DNA from: Arctopsyche grandis | Taxonomy: Eukaryota > Arthropoda > Insecta > Trichoptera > Hydropsychidae | Direction: 5' to 3' | NCBI RefSeq assembly: GCF_051622035.1 | Contig: NC_135360.1 | Coordinates: forward strand, 8,298,001 to 8,362,000 | Length of the DNA: 64,000 nt | Shown here: one piece after another, positions 61,606 through 64,000 of the stretch | Layout: each line of letters begins with the position of its first letter | Numbering within the stretch: position 1 is the first letter of the stretch | Program-made: the position numbers and the translations under genes | The notes under the pieces: model-generated | Told to the model about the DNA's origin: nothing | Databases searched by the model: none | What the model saw: the letters and a program-made list of their open reading frames with translations, nothing else

Positions 61606-63425
61606 GCATACATATGTGATTAATATAATTAAGTTTAAGGAGTGTATAAAATAAAACAATAGATTGTAAAAAATAATAATTATATTTTCAAATTTGTATT
61701 ATTTTTTTTTCAATGTGAATAAATTCTCAATCATAAAAGACGATAGCAAGAACTCGCTATGTTAAAAAATGTATATTATCACAAATTAAATTAATAAAAC
61801 TAATTCGTTTCTATTTAATATATATTCTAATATATACACAAATAAAATTGACATATTAAGTTACAATAGGACAGGCGTAGAACACAAATAAAAACACTCA
61901 TTTCTCAACACATTCTAAATATAGTTTGTATTCAAAAATTAAATACATATTTAAATTGTACCACTTTTATTAATCAATATTATAGTATATAATACCTAAA
62001 AGTCAAAAAAAGAAAGAGAAGAATACCCTTTAAAGTTAATTCATGACGGCAGTTGAAACAGAGCTTTACGAAGACTGTATTATATGTACTTAGTAAATAA
62101 ATTAACAAATTAAATATCAAATAAGTTCATACAAATAGTGAACTTTATTAAATACAAAATAAAAACAAGGTATCAACGAAAAGAAATGTTATCACTTAAA
62201 AATTTTGGTCGAACTTAAGTAACGGACATCAATGGTCAAGAAGATAATGTTTCTGTGCTTAAATCGAATGCAAAAGCGTTATAATAAATATTTTAGTTTA
62301 GTCGATTGAGGTACTTTAAACTATTATAAATACACACATATTTTATTGTAAGCAGAAACTCGACAAATGCACCCAAAATTTGTAACACTTTGTAAGAATG
62401 GCTTTCAAATTTAAATTATACATAGACATGGTAATTTCAGATTTAACAAAAAAAAATCACACTTAATAAACTTTTTGATTAAAAAAAAAAAACAACTGAT
62501 AAGATATTCGGGTTGCATTAATCGAATTTTACATGTAATGATTATGCAGAAAGGTTACAAAATGCATAGAATATTAAACTCTCTCAGTGCTATATATGTA
62601 TGCGATAAATTGGAGATTATTATGTGAATGATACATATTATGAAATGCTTCAAATGTTAATCAACATGTTTTTACTCATTGGTGACAGTGAAGCGTTAAA
62701 AACGTGAGCAATTTTGTAATAAATCGAGTGTATTGCTTTGAAGATCGAAGACAAAAAAGTGTAACAAGTCTTCAAAATTTAAGATTGTCGCGATATTTCA
62801 TACGAAATAAAAAAGGAGAAAGAATTCTTACGTAGAAATTGATTTACTTAAGATTGTTTTTACAAATTTTTTAACTTGATTTAGTTGAAACATCAATTAC
62901 ATAAGTTTATATAGCATGTTACGTGTAATTATTCTACCATCACAAATATATTTATACATTTAAAAATAAAATTGCTGAATCTTACACACTTTTAATCTAT
63001 TCGACTACGAATCACAAAGATAGGTATGCCTAAAATTTTGTTACAAGTTAAAACAATAATAAAAACTAGCAGAATTGAATCGGATATACAAATCAACGCC
63101 GTTCTGACAAAATATACATACATCAAAACTACATACACAACAACAACAAAAAAAATCATTATATTATCTAAAATATATTTTAAAATTCGCCAGAACGGCA
63201 ACCGATACATTTCTCACCTAAGGCAGTCAAAAAATTACAAGTCTCGAAAAATTTTAAAAATAAATTCTACATATAAAATATATATACGTATGTATGTGCA
63301 ATTAATTAGTTAGAAAAGTAAAATAATTGAATAAAAGATGAATCCAGCGGTGACGTCGGCAGCAGAAGTAGTCTGAATCCTGACGGCGGCGCGGTGGGGG
63401 ATAGCGGGATTCCAGATCATTGAAT
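61606..63425. other. Downstream flank of ERMP1 (right arm)
   Basis: ERMP1 3' UTR with an AATAAA at about 61651, then 1.7 kb of AT-rich noncoding DNA. No gene recognised. Confidence 0.5.
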
Positions 63426-63557
63426 TCAGTTGGACACGGTGACGGACAGACGGCACGCAGCTACGAGCCGGCCGTGGAAGCGGCGGACGAAGCGATCACA
63501 GGCGTCCGCCGAGGAGAAGTTGACATCGGCGCTGCCAGCCGCACCCACCGTCACGTG
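63426..63557 (-). CDS. Possible terminal exon of an unknown neighbour gene (right arm)
   Basis: Mirror of 53935-54066, and presumably the genuine locus: last coding exon of a gene transcribed toward ERMP1 from beyond the window. About 43 residues with a stop at its left end. The GC-rich block, acceptor site and RRM-like pattern are described at 53935-54066. Product not recognised. Confidence 0.35.
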   Translation of the reverse strand, partial: HVTVGAAGSADVNFSSADACDRFVRRFHGRLVAACRLSVTVSN

Positions 63558-64000
63558 CTGTAACACCAACAGCCACACGAATAACACCTACGAGCGCCTT
63601 TCACCCACTTATACATAACGACATTATCTAGAGGAAAACTTATGACTAAACCCAGGTACCAAAATAACAAACGTACAACTTCAGTGTCCGCGACACGTAT
63701 AAACCATTTAAAAAAAAATAACAAATATCAAAATAGTCACACAATAATACCATCGTTGTAAAAAGAAAATGTATAAAAAGTCATATATTAAGATACACGT
63801 GACATCATCACACAATAAAAACAATATATATGTATATAAAAATGAACAATTCAGTTTTATGAAATTGAACATTTCAAATCTATTATATTATACAATGCAA
63901 TAAGTAGTTGTATACAAATTTTCAATTAAAAAAAAAAACCCTTGAAACTAACATTTGAAATATAATAATAATATGTAGGGGGGGGGCAAACACCAATAAA

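Larger units (their letters stand above)
59394..64000 (+). repeat. Right arm of the large inverted duplication (runs off window)
   Basis: Original-orientation arm, as it carries the ERMP1 exons colinear with the spacer exons. Reverse complement of 53492-58098. The repeat still matches at base 64000, so the true arm is longer than 4607 bp. Confidence 0.97.

Overview
The window is arthropod, almost certainly insect, nuclear DNA. Genes have short AT-rich introns with GT-AG borders, the intergenic DNA is AT-rich and full of transposons, and every conserved protein reads like an insect orthologue. A nuclear copy of mitochondrial cytochrome b reads through only if TGA means Trp, which fits an invertebrate mitochondrial source. 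I cannot name the order or species from the sequence alone.

Layout, left to right: TOP3A (DNA topoisomerase 3-alpha, +, 15 coding exons, 92-5989); a chibby homologue (-, 6375-6838), convergent with it; a young, whole-looking Ty3/gypsy element with identical LTRs (7287-12460); a (TA)n run and a broken Tc1-like transposon (about 12.5-14.0 kb); a foldback element (14.4-14.66 kb); a quinone-oxidoreductase-like MDR gene (+, 15157-18145) whose fourth intron holds a LINE remnant; PKN (protein kinase N, -, 19432-23577); a transposon-rich gap (24-29 kb: LINE tail, LTR-like pieces, nested palindromes, hAT transposase, a small Helitron); a ZAD-C2H2 zinc-finger gene with a decaying 3' end (+, 29011-30652); more MITEs plus a Helitron carrying a GC-rich minisatellite (31.3-33.6 kb); a Jockey-like LINE remnant (34.3-34.8 kb); GID4 (+, 36145-39026); RAB40 (-, 41543-44045 plus an unresolved 5' exon), with a cytochrome-b NUMT and a tRNA-derived SINE in an intron; and ERMP1 (+, from 50029).

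The most striking structure is at the right end. ERMP1 starts normally (five exons, 50029 to about 51671) and is then interrupted inside an exon. What follows is a reverse-complement copy of the gene's own 3' half. Positions 53492-58098 mirror 59394-64000 around a 1295-bp spacer (all paired coordinates sum to 117492). Every stretch I compared is identical, including a 15-base homopolymer. The last ERMP1 exons are therefore present twice, in opposite orientations, and the middle of the peptidase domain is absent. This is either a very recent inverted duplication/deletion that kills the gene, or an assembly error; the repeat runs off the window edge.

The host genes are unrelated housekeeping genes: genome maintenance (TOP3A), Wnt/ciliary biology (chibby), oxidoreduction, Rho-effector kinase signalling (PKN), ubiquitin ligase substrate recognition (GID4), a SOCS-box small GTPase (RAB40) and an ER peptidase (ERMP1). 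I see no operon-like or defence-system logic and no CRISPR array.
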